Positions 8,363 through 16,749 are shown, counted from the stretch's first letter. The stretch: DNA of 31,039 nucleotides from an uncultured Candidatus Neoarthromitus sp. (GCA_937890765.1 CALADQ010000018.1:1-31039); one strand, 5' to 3'. Program-made: numbers and translations. Notes: generated by a model not told the origin, from the letters alone.

Positions 8363-8898
8363 TATTGTTTATCCTCCTTAATATCATTTTCCATTTTTCT
8401 AATCAAATCCCTAAGCTCTGCTGCTCTCTCATACTCTTCAGATAAAATTGCTTTTTGCAATTTATCCTTAAGTTCATTAAGCTCTTTACGTTTAATAACC
8501 TCTCCTCCACATCTTGAAGGAATTTTACCTATATGCTCCATTCCTTTTTGCACTCTTTTTATAAATATAGCTAATATTTTTGCAAACTGCTTATAGCATT
8601 CGTCACATCCTAAAAACCCGCTATTTTTAAATTCAGCATAGGTTGTTTTACATTTGGAACATTCTGAATCATTTACCTTAACAACTGATGAAGGTTGATT
8701 GTTGTTAAAATATTCAACTAATCCACTTAATATATTAAGCGAAAAGGTATTATCAACATCAAGAATGGAGTTTAAATTAAATTCTCCCAATTCTTTAGCA
8801 CATTTTTCACATATATTAACTTCTTTTTTTATACCATCAAAGACCTTAACAATGTGGACATTAGCTTGATATTTATTACATCTTTCGCATCTATCCAT
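8362..8898 (-). CDS. mcsA: McsB activator McsA, zinc-finger and UVR protein
   Basis: McsA stimulates McsB kinase activity. The 178-residue protein carries four CxxC pairs: CERC and CEKC in the amino-terminal third, then CSKC and CDEC, consistent with zinc binding. A carboxyl-terminal UVR motif (ELKDKLQKAILSEEYERAAE and onward, about residues 138-172) resembles that in ClpC and UvrB. It heads the mcsA-mcsB-clpC operon. In most Firmicutes ctsR precedes mcsA; here the next upstream gene is a ferredoxin. A GAGGTG ribosome binding site supports the ATG at 8898. Confidence 0.95.
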   Translation of the reverse strand: MDRCERCNKYQANVHIVKVFDGIKKEVNICEKCAKELGEFNLNSILDVDNTFSLNILSGLVEYFNNNQPSSVVKVNDSECSKCKTTYAEFKNSGFLGCDECYKQFAKILAIFIKRVQKGMEHIGKIPSRCGGEVIKRKELNELKDKLQKAILSEEYERAAELRDLIRKMENDIKEDKQ

Positions 8899-9041
8899 TA
8901 AAGTTCACCTCTCAATTTAAAAAAATTTTTTCAAATCCTCTCATTTTGATATATTACCACTATGAAAATAAATTTAAACACATTTTAAATAAATATAACT
9001 TAATTATTATATTAAATTATTCTACAAATTTTTCAAAAAAA

Positions 9042-9067
9042 TAACAGAGGTACATTTTCCTCTGTTA
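9042..9067 (-). terminator. Rho-independent terminator after the ferredoxin gene
   Basis: Arms TAACAGAGG and CCTCTGTTA form a 9-bp stem with an 8-base loop. On the minus strand it is followed by a run of seven T. The hairpin begins five bases after the ferredoxin stop codon and insulates mcsA from it. The 8899-9041 stretch beyond holds only AT-rich sequence, presumably with the mcsA promoter; I find no convincing one and no CtsR heptad pair. Confidence 0.85.
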
Positions 9068-9071
9068 AAAT

Positions 9072-9245
9072 TTAATCTTCAGATATAGCTCTAACTGGAC
9101 AAACTTTCTCACAAGCTCCACATCCAACACATTGATTTTTATCTATAAAGAACTTACCATCATCTTTATATAATATACAATCAACAACACATTCATAAAG
9201 GCAACTACCGCATCCAACACAACTATTACTAATTTTAAAAGACAT
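9072..9245 (-). CDS. Small 2[4Fe-4S] ferredoxin
   Basis: This 57-residue protein is a clostridial-type ferredoxin, a soluble low-potential electron carrier. Two cluster motifs are visible: CVGCGSCLYEC (residues 9-19) and CVGCGACEKVCP (residues 39-50), each CxxCxxCxxxC. The second ends in the usual CP, while the first lacks the proline. Start: ATG at 9245 with AAGGA two bases before and GGAGG about twelve bases before. It appears to have its own promoter and terminator, so it is probably a single-gene unit between ricT and mcsA. Its redox partner cannot be read from this context; adjacent RicT belongs to a family that binds Fe-S clusters, but no link is established. Confidence 0.95.
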   Translation of the reverse strand: MSFKISNSCVGCGSCLYECVVDCILYKDDGKFFIDKNQCVGCGACEKVCPVRAISED

Positions 9246-9294
9246 TCCTTATAATACCTCCGAAAATTCACATACAACTAAACCCTTGAATTAT

Positions 9295-9322
9295 ATAATA
9301 CTACAATTTTTAAATAAATCAA
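9295..9322 (-). promoter_or_regulatory. Candidate promoter of the ferredoxin gene
   Basis: On the minus strand TTGATT (9322-9317) is followed after 16 bases by TATTAT (9300-9295), which merges with an overlapping TATAAT at 9295-9290. This places a start about 45 bases before the ferredoxin ATG. The -35 box matches only partly. Confidence 0.42.
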
Positions 9323-9343
9323 AAGATTTTTTTTATACAAAAT

Positions 9344-10261
9344 CTAATATATTTCGCTATTTAAACCATCATCATTAAAATACTTAGATAAGTTTCCTTG
9401 TCCATAGTCCTCTGAAAATATTTTCTCATCGTTAATTAAATATTCATTATTGTTAAACTTAATTTTTATATCATCAAGTTTAACATCCTTTATAACTTCT
9501 TCATCATTTATAATAAATTTCGCTTTAATTCTTTCTTTAAGTATACTTGTTCCAATTACTTCCCCTTCTCCAAAATCGCATTCTATTATACTCCCTATAC
9601 TCGGAGTTCTTTTTCTTATGTCCTCATAAGTATCCTGCTCATACTTAAGACAACACATTAACCTTCCACACATTCCTGAAATTTTACTTGGATTTAGAGA
9701 AAGATTTTGTTCTTTAGCCATCTTTATGGAAACAGAAGTGAAATCACCCAAAAACGTCGAACAACAAAGCGTCCTTCCGCATGTACCAATTCCTCCTATT
9801 GATTTAGCTTCATCCCTAACTCCTATCTGCCTAAGCTCTATTCTAGTTTTAAAAATAACAGCTAAATTTTTCACAAGCTCTCTAAAATCAACTCTACCTT
9901 CAGCTATAAAATAAAATATTATCTTATTGTTATCGAATGCGTACTCAACTTCAACTAAATTCATTCCCAAATTAAATTCCGCAATCTTCTCTTGAGCTAT
10001 TTTAAAAGCTCTCTGTTCCTTTTTCTTATTTTCATTATAAATTTTTTCATCTTCCTCAGTAGCAATTCTTATACATTTCTTAAGTAGATTTGGGAAAGTG
10101 GTTTCATCCACAAACTTTGGAGCAACCACACATTTACCATACTCAATTCCCCTAGAAGTTTCCAATATTAAATAATCTCCAACCTTAACATCAAATTCCT
10201 CACAAGAAAAATAATAAACTTTCCCAACTTTTTTAAATCTAGCTCCAATTACTTTTCTCAT
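9344..10261 (-). CDS. ricT: PSP1-domain protein RicT (YaaT)
   Basis: RicT belongs to the Ric (RicA-RicF-RicT) complex, which in Bacillus assists RNase Y mRNA processing and promotes Spo0A phosphorylation, sporulation and competence. The 305-residue protein shows the PSP1 region, with six conserved cysteines in GTCGRTLCCSTF (C161, C166, C167) and SGMCGRLMCCLKYE (C198, C203, C204), the residues implicated in Fe-S binding by the Ric complex. The ATG follows the holB stop directly, with AAGGAGG five bases before it. Neighbours tmk and holB match the Bacillus tmk-holB-yaaT order. Confidence 0.94.
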   Translation of the reverse strand: MRKVIGARFKKVGKVYYFSCEEFDVKVGDYLILETSRGIEYGKCVVAPKFVDETTFPNLLKKCIRIATEEDEKIYNENKKKEQRAFKIAQEKIAEFNLGMNLVEVEYAFDNNKIIFYFIAEGRVDFRELVKNLAVIFKTRIELRQIGVRDEAKSIGGIGTCGRTLCCSTFLGDFTSVSIKMAKEQNLSLNPSKISGMCGRLMCCLKYEQDTYEDIRKRTPSIGSIIECDFGEGEVIGTSILKERIKAKFIINDEEVIKDVKLDDIKIKFNNNEYLINDEKIFSEDYGQGNLSKYFNDDGLNSEIY

Positions 10262-11173
10262 TTAATCCTCCTTAATTTTTAAGATCATAATTTTGTAGGA
10301 ATTTTCTAGATTTATATTCATTCCTATTTTGCTTTTAAAGGATGACAATTCAATTATTATTTTGTTTAAAGTTCTTTTTGTAATTTTAAAAGATAAATCG
10401 GAAATATAACTTTTAAAAATTCTATTTTCTATAAAATCAAAATTTAAAGTCGATGAATAAATAATTAAATCTCTAACAATTTCAAAAAACCCATCAACAA
10501 ATTCATCCATATTATTTTTGTAATTTGATATTTCACTAACTAAATCAAAAATATTTAATAATTCACCAGAGATTATGTAATCAATTACTTTAAAAATATA
10601 ATTGTACAATTCATACAAAAATTCTTTATCCTTAAAGCTTTTAGATTTATAAATATCACCTTTTGTTTGTATGTACAAATCCGTTAAACAAATTTCATTT
10701 AAATTTTCATTTTCAAAGTGAGAACAAAATTCTTCAAACTCCATAGTCCTAAATTTAATAACAACGCATCTCGACACAATCGTATTTAAAATGTTATTTA
10801 TATTTTTACAAAACATAAATATAAAAACATTTTGATAGCAATCTTCTATAGTTTTCAAAAAAGCATTTTGAGCTTCTTCGCTCATTTTTTGTGCATCATA
10901 AATTAAAATAACTTTATTCTCACAAAATTCTGGCTTTTTATTTATTTCAATATTAAGTTCCCTTATATCCCCAACTGAAATAACATTTTTAAAATTTTTA
11001 AATTCAACCTTATCTCTTAAATTAAAATTATTATTTCCTAAAATCTTAAAACACATTTCCTTAGATATTTTTTCTATTTCAGAAAAATTCTTTCCATGAA
11101 AAATAAAACATCTAGGACTTTCTTTTTTTGAAACTAATTTCAAAAGCATTTCTCGAACATTTTTATAAATCAT
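10262..11173 (-). CDS. holB: DNA polymerase III clamp-loader subunit delta'
   Basis: This 303-residue protein is the delta' stator of the clamp loader that opens the beta clamp at primed DNA. The ATPase-like fold is recognisable: FHGKN at the start in place of a functional Walker A (normal for delta'), VGDIRELNIEINKKP, the segment AQKMSEEAQNAFLKTIED and the SRC motif in IVSRCVVIKF. Sequence conservation is low towards the carboxyl end, as usual. It lies between tmk and ricT, with a 15-base gap to tmk and none to ricT, in the conserved Firmicute block. Confidence 0.92.
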   Translation of the reverse strand: MIYKNVREMLLKLVSKKESPRCFIFHGKNFSEIEKISKEMCFKILGNNNFNLRDKVEFKNFKNVISVGDIRELNIEINKKPEFCENKVILIYDAQKMSEEAQNAFLKTIEDCYQNVFIFMFCKNINNILNTIVSRCVVIKFRTMEFEEFCSHFENENLNEICLTDLYIQTKGDIYKSKSFKDKEFLYELYNYIFKVIDYIISGELLNIFDLVSEISNYKNNMDEFVDGFFEIVRDLIIYSSTLNFDFIENRIFKSYISDLSFKITKRTLNKIIIELSSFKSKIGMNINLENSYKIMILKIKED

Positions 11174-11188
11174 TCCATTCTCCTAAAA

Positions 11189-11851
11189 TCATAGTTTCAA
11201 AATTTCCAAAACTTTTTTATATATAATTTCTCCAATATCGTCAATAGACAAAAGTTTTCCGTTAACGCAACAATCTATATGTACTAAATTATACTTTTTA
11301 TATATGTACTTGCAATTATTATAACAATCTTTTAAAAATTTTTCATCCTTCTCATATATGTCATGTTCCCCTCTTGATTTAATTATTTTTATACTTAAAT
11401 CAATAGGCACATCAATAAAAAAACTAACATCTTCCCGTAAAAGTCCACACTTTTCATATTCAAAGTCTAAAATCCAATTAAAATATTTTTCCCTCTCCTC
11501 ATTATCTTCTATTCTCGTTCCTTGATATATTAAATTTGAATAAACATATCTATCGCATATTACAACATAACCATCGTCCAAATAATTTTTTATTTTAGAT
11601 TTATAAATCGCAAATCTATCCAACGAAAAAAATACAGAAACCACATAAGGATCCACATCCTTTCCAAATTTTCCATTTAAATATTCTTTTACAAAAAGAG
11701 AATACTTGTTTTCATAGTTTGGAAATTCTATTCTAACAACTTTAATTCCTTCATCCCTCAATCTCTTTTCTAAAAGTTTAGTTTGCGTTTCCTTTCCACT
11801 TCCATCTAAACCTTCAAAAGCCAAAATCTTTCCACGTTTTAAATCAAACAC
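11189..11851 (-). CDS. tmk: Thymidylate kinase (dTMP kinase)
   Basis: Tmk converts dTMP to dTDP for DNA synthesis. The 220-residue protein has a P-loop FEGLDGSGKETQTKLL (residues 12-27), the DRY motif in VVICDRYVYSN, YQGTRI and a LID region with KIIKSRGEHD. Residue 21, after the P-loop lysine, is glutamate where most Walker A motifs have Ser or Thr; the Thr follows one position later. Start is GTG with GGAGG eight bases upstream, and only three bases separate it from the decarboxylase stop codon. Context (holB, ricT) supports the thymidylate kinase call over other nucleotide kinases. Confidence 0.9.
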   Translation of the reverse strand: MFDLKRGKILAFEGLDGSGKETQTKLLEKRLRDEGIKVVRIEFPNYENKYSLFVKEYLNGKFGKDVDPYVVSVFFSLDRFAIYKSKIKNYLDDGYVVICDRYVYSNLIYQGTRIEDNEEREKYFNWILDFEYEKCGLLREDVSFFIDVPIDLSIKIIKSRGEHDIYEKDEKFLKDCYNNCKYIYKKYNLVHIDCCVNGKLLSIDDIGEIIYKKVLEILKL

Positions 11852-11854
11852 AAA

Positions 11855-13297
11855 TCAATCCTCCAAAACACTTAAATAATCTTCGTATAAACCTATAACT
11901 TTATAAAAATTTTTCCTATACTCATTAATAAGTTCCACATGCTCCTTTAAAATCATTTCTCCTCTCATAACGATAGGAGCTCCTGGAGGATACAAAAATA
12001 TATCTTTAGAACTTATTTTAGAAACGCTTTCACTTAAATTTACAAGAGAAAAATTTTTCCCGTAAATTTCATAAGGTTCAAAAACTTTAACATTTTTAAT
12101 TTTATACGCATTGTAAACACATGGCAAAATATTATTGCGTTCACTTTTAAATTTATAATTTTTTAAAACATCTTTTAAAGCTTTAAAGTCTTCACGTTTA
12201 TTATAAATTGTTGGAATCAAAACAACTCCATTAAAGAAACTCATTTCACAAACTATTTTCTCTTTAAACAAATAATCATAAAACTTATTTGCATTTTCAT
12301 TTTCTCGATTAAATTTTAAACAAATTCTTGAATCGTCATATCTAAAATTTTCATTTGTAAAAGATCGTACCCAAGAATCGTTAATCGAAAAAATTTCATT
12401 ATTCAAATTTATAAATTCATTTAAATCATTACACATTTCAATTAATTTACTCTCTCTTAAAAAATATTTTTTACAATCCTCCAACGCCTTTTCAAGAGAT
12501 ATCATTATTAAATACGATGGGCTTGTTGTTGTGAAAATTGAAAAATATTCTTGGGATTTTTGAACTAAATTTAAATTGTTTACATGTAAATACGCTCCTT
12601 GAGTAAATGAATTTAATGTTTTGTGAGCACTCATTACGCTAATATCGCAAAATTTATTTGGACAAGAAATATTTTTATTGAAAGCTCTTATGTGAGCACC
12701 GTGCGCACTATCAATTGCTAAAAATATTTTTTTGCTTTTCAAATAATCGTAAATCTCTTTTTGATTAAAATAAAATCCATAATAATTTGGATTTGTAAGT
12801 ACAACGCACTTTATTTTAGGATTTTTTTCAACGCATTTCTTTATATCGTTTAAAATTAAATTTTGAGTTGGGTAATTTAAATTTAAATAACCTGAAGGAG
12901 ATAGTAAATCAAAATTATAAATTTCTCTGTTTATGTAATTTACTTTTGCTTTTCTCAATACTAAAGAATTAATTATACTTTTGTGGCATCCTCTTTCAAC
13001 TAAAACCTCATCACCTTCATCTAAGCATGAAAAAATCATAATATGTATTCCACTAGTTGAACCATTAACTAAGTAATAAGATTTTTCACTTTCATAAAAA
13101 TCACTAAGCTCTTTCAAAGAATTTTTTATGCAAGAAGTTGGCTCATGTAAATTATCAAGGCCTTCAACTTCTGTTAAATCGTATTTTAAAAAATTTTCAA
13201 AATCTAAATAACCATTTCCCTGTTTGTGCCCTGGCGTTGTGAAAAATTTATATTCATTTTCAACTAACTCCCTCACTTTGTTAAAAATTTCTCCCAT
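11855..13297 (-). CDS. Orn/Lys/Arg decarboxylase family PLP enzyme (YaaO-like)
   Basis: This 480-residue fold-type I PLP enzyme belongs to the basic amino acid decarboxylase family, which makes polyamines or cadaverine. Visible signatures are TPGHKQGNGY (21-30), the PLP-contact segment AIDSAHGAH (194-202) and the Schiff-base lysine in SAHKTLNS (K226). The carboxyl-terminal decarboxylase segment includes FLYPPGAPIVMRGE. The substrate cannot be assigned. Bacillus yaaO holds the same position before tmk. The ATG is preceded by AGGAG. It is the first gene of the decarboxylase-tmk-holB-ricT operon and diverges from the CorA gene. Confidence 0.9.
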   Translation of the reverse strand: MGEIFNKVRELVENEYKFFTTPGHKQGNGYLDFENFLKYDLTEVEGLDNLHEPTSCIKNSLKELSDFYESEKSYYLVNGSTSGIHIMIFSCLDEGDEVLVERGCHKSIINSLVLRKAKVNYINREIYNFDLLSPSGYLNLNYPTQNLILNDIKKCVEKNPKIKCVVLTNPNYYGFYFNQKEIYDYLKSKKIFLAIDSAHGAHIRAFNKNISCPNKFCDISVMSAHKTLNSFTQGAYLHVNNLNLVQKSQEYFSIFTTTSPSYLIMISLEKALEDCKKYFLRESKLIEMCNDLNEFINLNNEIFSINDSWVRSFTNENFRYDDSRICLKFNRENENANKFYDYLFKEKIVCEMSFFNGVVLIPTIYNKREDFKALKDVLKNYKFKSERNNILPCVYNAYKIKNVKVFEPYEIYGKNFSLVNLSESVSKISSKDIFLYPPGAPIVMRGEMILKEHVELINEYRKNFYKVIGLYEDYLSVLED

Positions 13298-13332
13298 AAA
13301 ACACTCCTGTTTTAAAAATTATTTTTATTTGG

Positions 13333-13338
13333 TATACT
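13333..13338 (+). promoter_or_regulatory. Extended -10 element before the CorA gene
   Basis: TATACT at 13333-13338 is preceded by TGG in TTTGGTATACT, an extended -10 arrangement. The corresponding -35 position (around 13310-13315, TTTTAA) is poor. The start would be about 30 bases before the CorA ATG. The promoter for the divergent decarboxylase gene must share this 78-base gap but is not clear. Confidence 0.4.
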
Positions 13339-13375
13339 CTTAATATCTTAAAATTTTAATTTTAGGAGATTTTTT

Positions 13376-14311
13376 ATGATTTGTATATATAAAACATTTA
13401 ACAATGACTGTTTAGAGAAAATCGATAACATTGAATCAGGATGTTGGATAAATATAATTCAACCTTCAGAACAAGAACTTTTGTTTATATCTAAAAAAAC
13501 CCAAGTGTCTTTAGATTTATTAAACGCAGCTTTGGATGAAGAAGAAACTTCAAGAATTGATGTAGAGGATTCAAACATATTGATAATAGTCGATGTGCCA
13601 TTCACAAGTATAGAAGAAAACTCCCTTACATATGGAACTTATCCATTAGGAATAATTTCAAATGACAATTACATTATAACTATATCGCTTAAAAAAAATA
13701 AAGTTATAACAGATTTCATTGATGGAAAAGTGAAAACATTTTGTACATATAAAAGATCCCGATTCACTCTTCAAATTTTAAATAAACTCACAACATATTT
13801 TTTGTTATACCTTAGGCAAATAGATAAGAAAAGTCAAATTATTCATAGCAAAATTCACAAATCGATGAAGAACAAAGAGCTTATTCAACTTTTATCTCTT
13901 GAAAAATCTTTAGTTTATTTTTCAACTTCTCTTAAATCAAACGAAATAACTTTGGAAAAATTAATGAAATATGATTTTATACAAAAATATGAAGAAGACA
14001 AACATCTTTTAGAAGATGTAATAATAGACAACAAACAGGCAATTGAAATGGCTCACATTTACGCAAGTGTGCTTTCTAGTTTGCTAGAATTTTTTGCAGC
14101 GTTAATATCAAACAATTTAAACATGGTTATGAAATTTTTAGCATCAATAACAATTGTACTTTCAGTTCCTTCAATAATTTTTGGACTTTGGGGAACAAAT
14201 GTCATTCTTCCTTTTTCTGAAAATAAATTTGGCTTTTTAATAATTTTGGCTATATCAATTTTAATTTCTGCAATAATAGCTCTAGTTCTTTATAAAAAAG
14301 ACATGTTCTAA
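13376..14311 (+). CDS. corA: CorA-family divalent cation transporter, GTN variant
   Basis: This 311-residue membrane protein has the CorA layout: a long cytoplasmic alpha/beta and helical funnel (residues 1-245), then two carboxyl-terminal transmembrane helices (about 254-272 and 286-306) and a short basic tail. CorA proteins form pentameric Mg2+ or Co2+ channels whose selectivity loop after helix one carries Gly-Met-Asn. Here the loop reads GLWGTNVILPF, so the motif is GTN (273-275). The ATG has AGGAG upstream (13362-13366). Family membership is secure, but the transported ion is uncertain because of the motif change. It begins the plus-strand island corA-ldcA-murD. Confidence 0.88.
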   Translation: MICIYKTFNNDCLEKIDNIESGCWINIIQPSEQELLFISKKTQVSLDLLNAALDEEETSRIDVEDSNILIIVDVPFTSIEENSLTYGTYPLGIISNDNYIITISLKKNKVITDFIDGKVKTFCTYKRSRFTLQILNKLTTYFLLYLRQIDKKSQIIHSKIHKSMKNKELIQLLSLEKSLVYFSTSLKSNEITLEKLMKYDFIQKYEEDKHLLEDVIIDNKQAIEMAHIYASVLSSLLEFFAALISNNLNMVMKFLASITIVLSVPSIIFGLWGTNVILPFSENKFGFLIILAISILISAIIALVLYKKDMF

Positions 14312-14312
14312 T

Positions 14313-14352
14313 CCAAAAATAAATATATGTAATTAAAACTTTATATTTTTGG
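14313..14352 (+). repeat. Inverted repeat between the CorA gene and ldcA
   Basis: Nine-base arms CCAAAAATA (14313-14321) and TATTTTTGG (14344-14352) flank a 22-base AT-rich spacer. The right arm includes the first two G of the ldcA ribosome binding site GGAGG (14351-14355). The repeat could be a weak terminator or an RNA structure affecting ldcA translation, or a chance product of AT-rich sequence. Confidence 0.4.
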
Positions 14353-14364
14353 AGGTTTAACATA

Positions 14365-15285
14365 ATGAGCATTGCTTGCGAAAAATTAAATTTTGGTGAT
14401 TGCATATCAATAATTTCTCCTTCTTCCCCAACTCCCAAAAAAATAATAGATGAGTCGCTTAAAAAAATTTGTTCCCTAAATTTCAATTACAAAATCTATA
14501 GTCATCTCTTTGATGAAAAAAATTATTTAGCTGGAGAGGATAAAGATAGGGCAAAAGATTTTAATGACGCCTTGTGTGATAAAACTTCGAAAGGAATTTT
14601 ATTTATGCGAGGGGGATATGGTTCTATGAGAATTTTGGATTTAATAAATTTCAATTTGATTAAAAAGAATCCAAAAATTTTAATGGGCTTCAGCGACATA
14701 ACTCCAATTTTAAATTACGTTTTTAAAAAATTTAAAATTATAACTTTCCATTCTCCAATGGCAACTTCTGATTTGGAAAATATTTATTCAAGAAATAGTT
14801 TAATAAACTCAATAACAATTCCAAAAAATAATTACTATATAGAAAATCCTGAAGGAACAATTCTAAAATCTTTCTCTTATCACAAAAAGAAAGCATCTGG
14901 ACACATTGTAGGAGGAAACCTTTCTTTAATATGCTCAACAATTTCCACAAAATACGAAATAGAATTTAAAAATAATTTATTGTTCATTGAAGAAGTTAAC
15001 GAACCTCCTTATAAAATTGATAGAATGTTAACCCACTTATACCTTAGTGGGAAAATACAAAAATGCAATGGAATAATTTTTGGTCAATTTACAAATTGCT
15101 ACGAAAAAGATCAAAACGAAATTGAAAATCTCCTTTTAGAAAAACTTTCTCAATTTAAAAAACCTTGTATATACAATTTGTGTTCTGGACACGGCGAACC
15201 TAGACTTACAATTCCAATAGGAGCAAAAGCTCAAATAGATTGTAATGATTCTTCAATAAAAATTCTCGAAAATGTGGTAATATAA
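14365..15285 (+). CDS. ldcA: LD-carboxypeptidase, peptidase family S66
   Basis: S66 peptidases cleave the L,D bond of the terminal D-alanine in muropeptide tetrapeptides (cell-wall recycling) or related substrates. The 306-residue protein keeps the Ser-Glu-His triad: Ser110 in MGFSDITP, Glu209 in FIEEVNEPP and His276 in SGHGEPRLTIPIG. There is no signal peptide, so it acts in the cytoplasm. GGAGG precedes the ATG by nine bases. Following murD also concerns peptidoglycan. Some S66 members (MccF-type) instead inactivate antibiotic peptides, which this sequence does not exclude. Confidence 0.9.
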   Translation: MSIACEKLNFGDCISIISPSSPTPKKIIDESLKKICSLNFNYKIYSHLFDEKNYLAGEDKDRAKDFNDALCDKTSKGILFMRGGYGSMRILDLINFNLIKKNPKILMGFSDITPILNYVFKKFKIITFHSPMATSDLENIYSRNSLINSITIPKNNYYIENPEGTILKSFSYHKKKASGHIVGGNLSLICSTISTKYEIEFKNNLLFIEEVNEPPYKIDRMLTHLYLSGKIQKCNGIIFGQFTNCYEKDQNEIENLLLEKLSQFKKPCIYNLCSGHGEPRLTIPIGAKAQIDCNDSSIKILENVVI

Positions 15286-15357
15286 TTTTTATATACCAAA
15301 TTAAATAAATTTATAATATAATATCGTTATCTTTGTCATTACTACATTGGAGGAATT

Positions 15358-16749
15358 ATGAGAGAAGATTTCAACTTGTTTAAATCAAATATTAAAAATA
15401 AACATGTAGCAATTGTTGGATTAGGTATTAGCAACATGCCTCTTATAAATTTTTTAATGAAATTCGGATGTAAAATAACATTGTTTGATAGAAGAAACAT
15501 TGAAGAATTTAACGACAATGAAATTAAAAATTTTAATAGCTTAAACATTAAATTTGTGTTCGGAAAAAATTATTTAAATTATATTAAAGGTTTTGATTAC
15601 ATTTTCAAAACCCCTTCAATTAGACCAGACATAGAAGAATTTAATGACGTAAAGAAAGATGGATGTATAATTACTTCAGAGATAGAAGAGCTTTTGAAGT
15701 ATTGTCCTTCTAAAATTTATGGAGTTACTGGAAGTGATGGCAAAACAACAACAACAACAATTTTATACAATCTTCTTAAAAATTCTAATTTCAAAACTTG
15801 GCTTGGAGGAAATATTGGAGTTCCCCTTTTTTCAAAAATTGAAGAGATGAAAAAAGAAGACAAAGTTGTTTTGGAGCTTTCAAGTTTCCAACTTATGAAT
15901 GTGGAAAATTCGCCTGATGTTTCAATAATAACAAACATATCTCCAAATCATTTAGATTATCACAAAGACATGAATGAATACATTGAATGTAAAAAAAATA
16001 TTTTCAAGTTTCAAGATGAAAATGGAATTGTAATTTTAAATCACGATTGCGAAATTTCAAAATCCTTCGAAAACGAAATCAAAGGAAGAATTAGAAAATT
16101 TTCCTTAAGCTCTTCCGTTCCAAAAGATGTTATGGAACACGGTGCATATTTAAAAGAAGATTCCCTTTTTGTTTTAAACCAAAGAATTTTTTCAAAAAAC
16201 CAAATGAGAATAAAAGGATATCACAACATTTCAAATTTTGCTTCAGCAATATTATCAACGATACCTGAAGTTAACTCATCAACAATAAGAGATTTTGTAA
16301 AATATTTTTCTGGAGTTAAACATAGAAACGAATTTGTTTGCGAAATAAATGGACGAAGTTTTTACAACGACTCAATTGCCTCTAGTCCCACACGAACTCT
16401 CGCAACTCTTTCCTGTTTTGATAGAAAAGTAATTTTAATTTGCGGAGGATACGACAAAAATATTTCTTATGTTCCTCTTTTATCAGGAGAAAACAAAATC
16501 AAAAAACTTTATTTAATTGGAGATACGAAACAAAAAATATTAAATGTATTTAAAAATAACAATTCAGAAATACAAATTAAAATATTTGAGGATTTTGAAA
16601 AATTAATTATAGATGCGTATAACGATTCAGAAGAAGGAGATATTATTTTACTTTCTCCTGCCTCTGCAAGCTTTGATATGTTTAAAAATTTTGAAGAGCG
16701 TGGAGAAAAATTTATAAACATCGTAAATAAATTAAAGGCTAGTAAATAA
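15358..16749 (+). CDS. murD: UDP-N-acetylmuramoylalanine--D-glutamate ligase
   Basis: MurD adds D-glutamate to UDP-MurNAc-L-alanine in the cytoplasmic stage of peptidoglycan synthesis. The 463-residue product has the amino-terminal Rossmann-like domain (AIVGLGISNMPL), the ATP loop GVTGSDGKTTTT (122-133), the central LELSSFQL and NISPNHLDYH segments, and the carboxyl-terminal ICGGYDKN and LSPASASFDMFKNFEERG motifs typical of MurD. GGAGG lies six bases before the ATG. It stands apart from any division/cell-wall cluster. A hairpin overlaps its stop codon. Confidence 0.96.
   Translation: MREDFNLFKSNIKNKHVAIVGLGISNMPLINFLMKFGCKITLFDRRNIEEFNDNEIKNFNSLNIKFVFGKNYLNYIKGFDYIFKTPSIRPDIEEFNDVKKDGCIITSEIEELLKYCPSKIYGVTGSDGKTTTTTILYNLLKNSNFKTWLGGNIGVPLFSKIEEMKKEDKVVLELSSFQLMNVENSPDVSIITNISPNHLDYHKDMNEYIECKKNIFKFQDENGIVILNHDCEISKSFENEIKGRIRKFSLSSSVPKDVMEHGAYLKEDSLFVLNQRIFSKNQMRIKGYHNISNFASAILSTIPEVNSSTIRDFVKYFSGVKHRNEFVCEINGRSFYNDSIASSPTRTLATLSCFDRKVILICGGYDKNISYVPLLSGENKIKKLYLIGDTKQKILNVFKNNNSEIQIKIFEDFEKLIIDAYNDSEEGDIILLSPASASFDMFKNFEERGEKFINIVNKLKASK

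Noticed and set aside
8899..9041. CtsR or CIRCE operator before mcsA
   Set aside because: No tandem GGTCAAA heptads and no TTAGCACTC/GAGTGCTAA pair found on either strand.
14250..14486. 78-codon minus-strand frame across the CorA-ldcA junction
   Set aside because: Hydrophobic low-complexity product, overlaps both genes and lacks a ribosome binding site.
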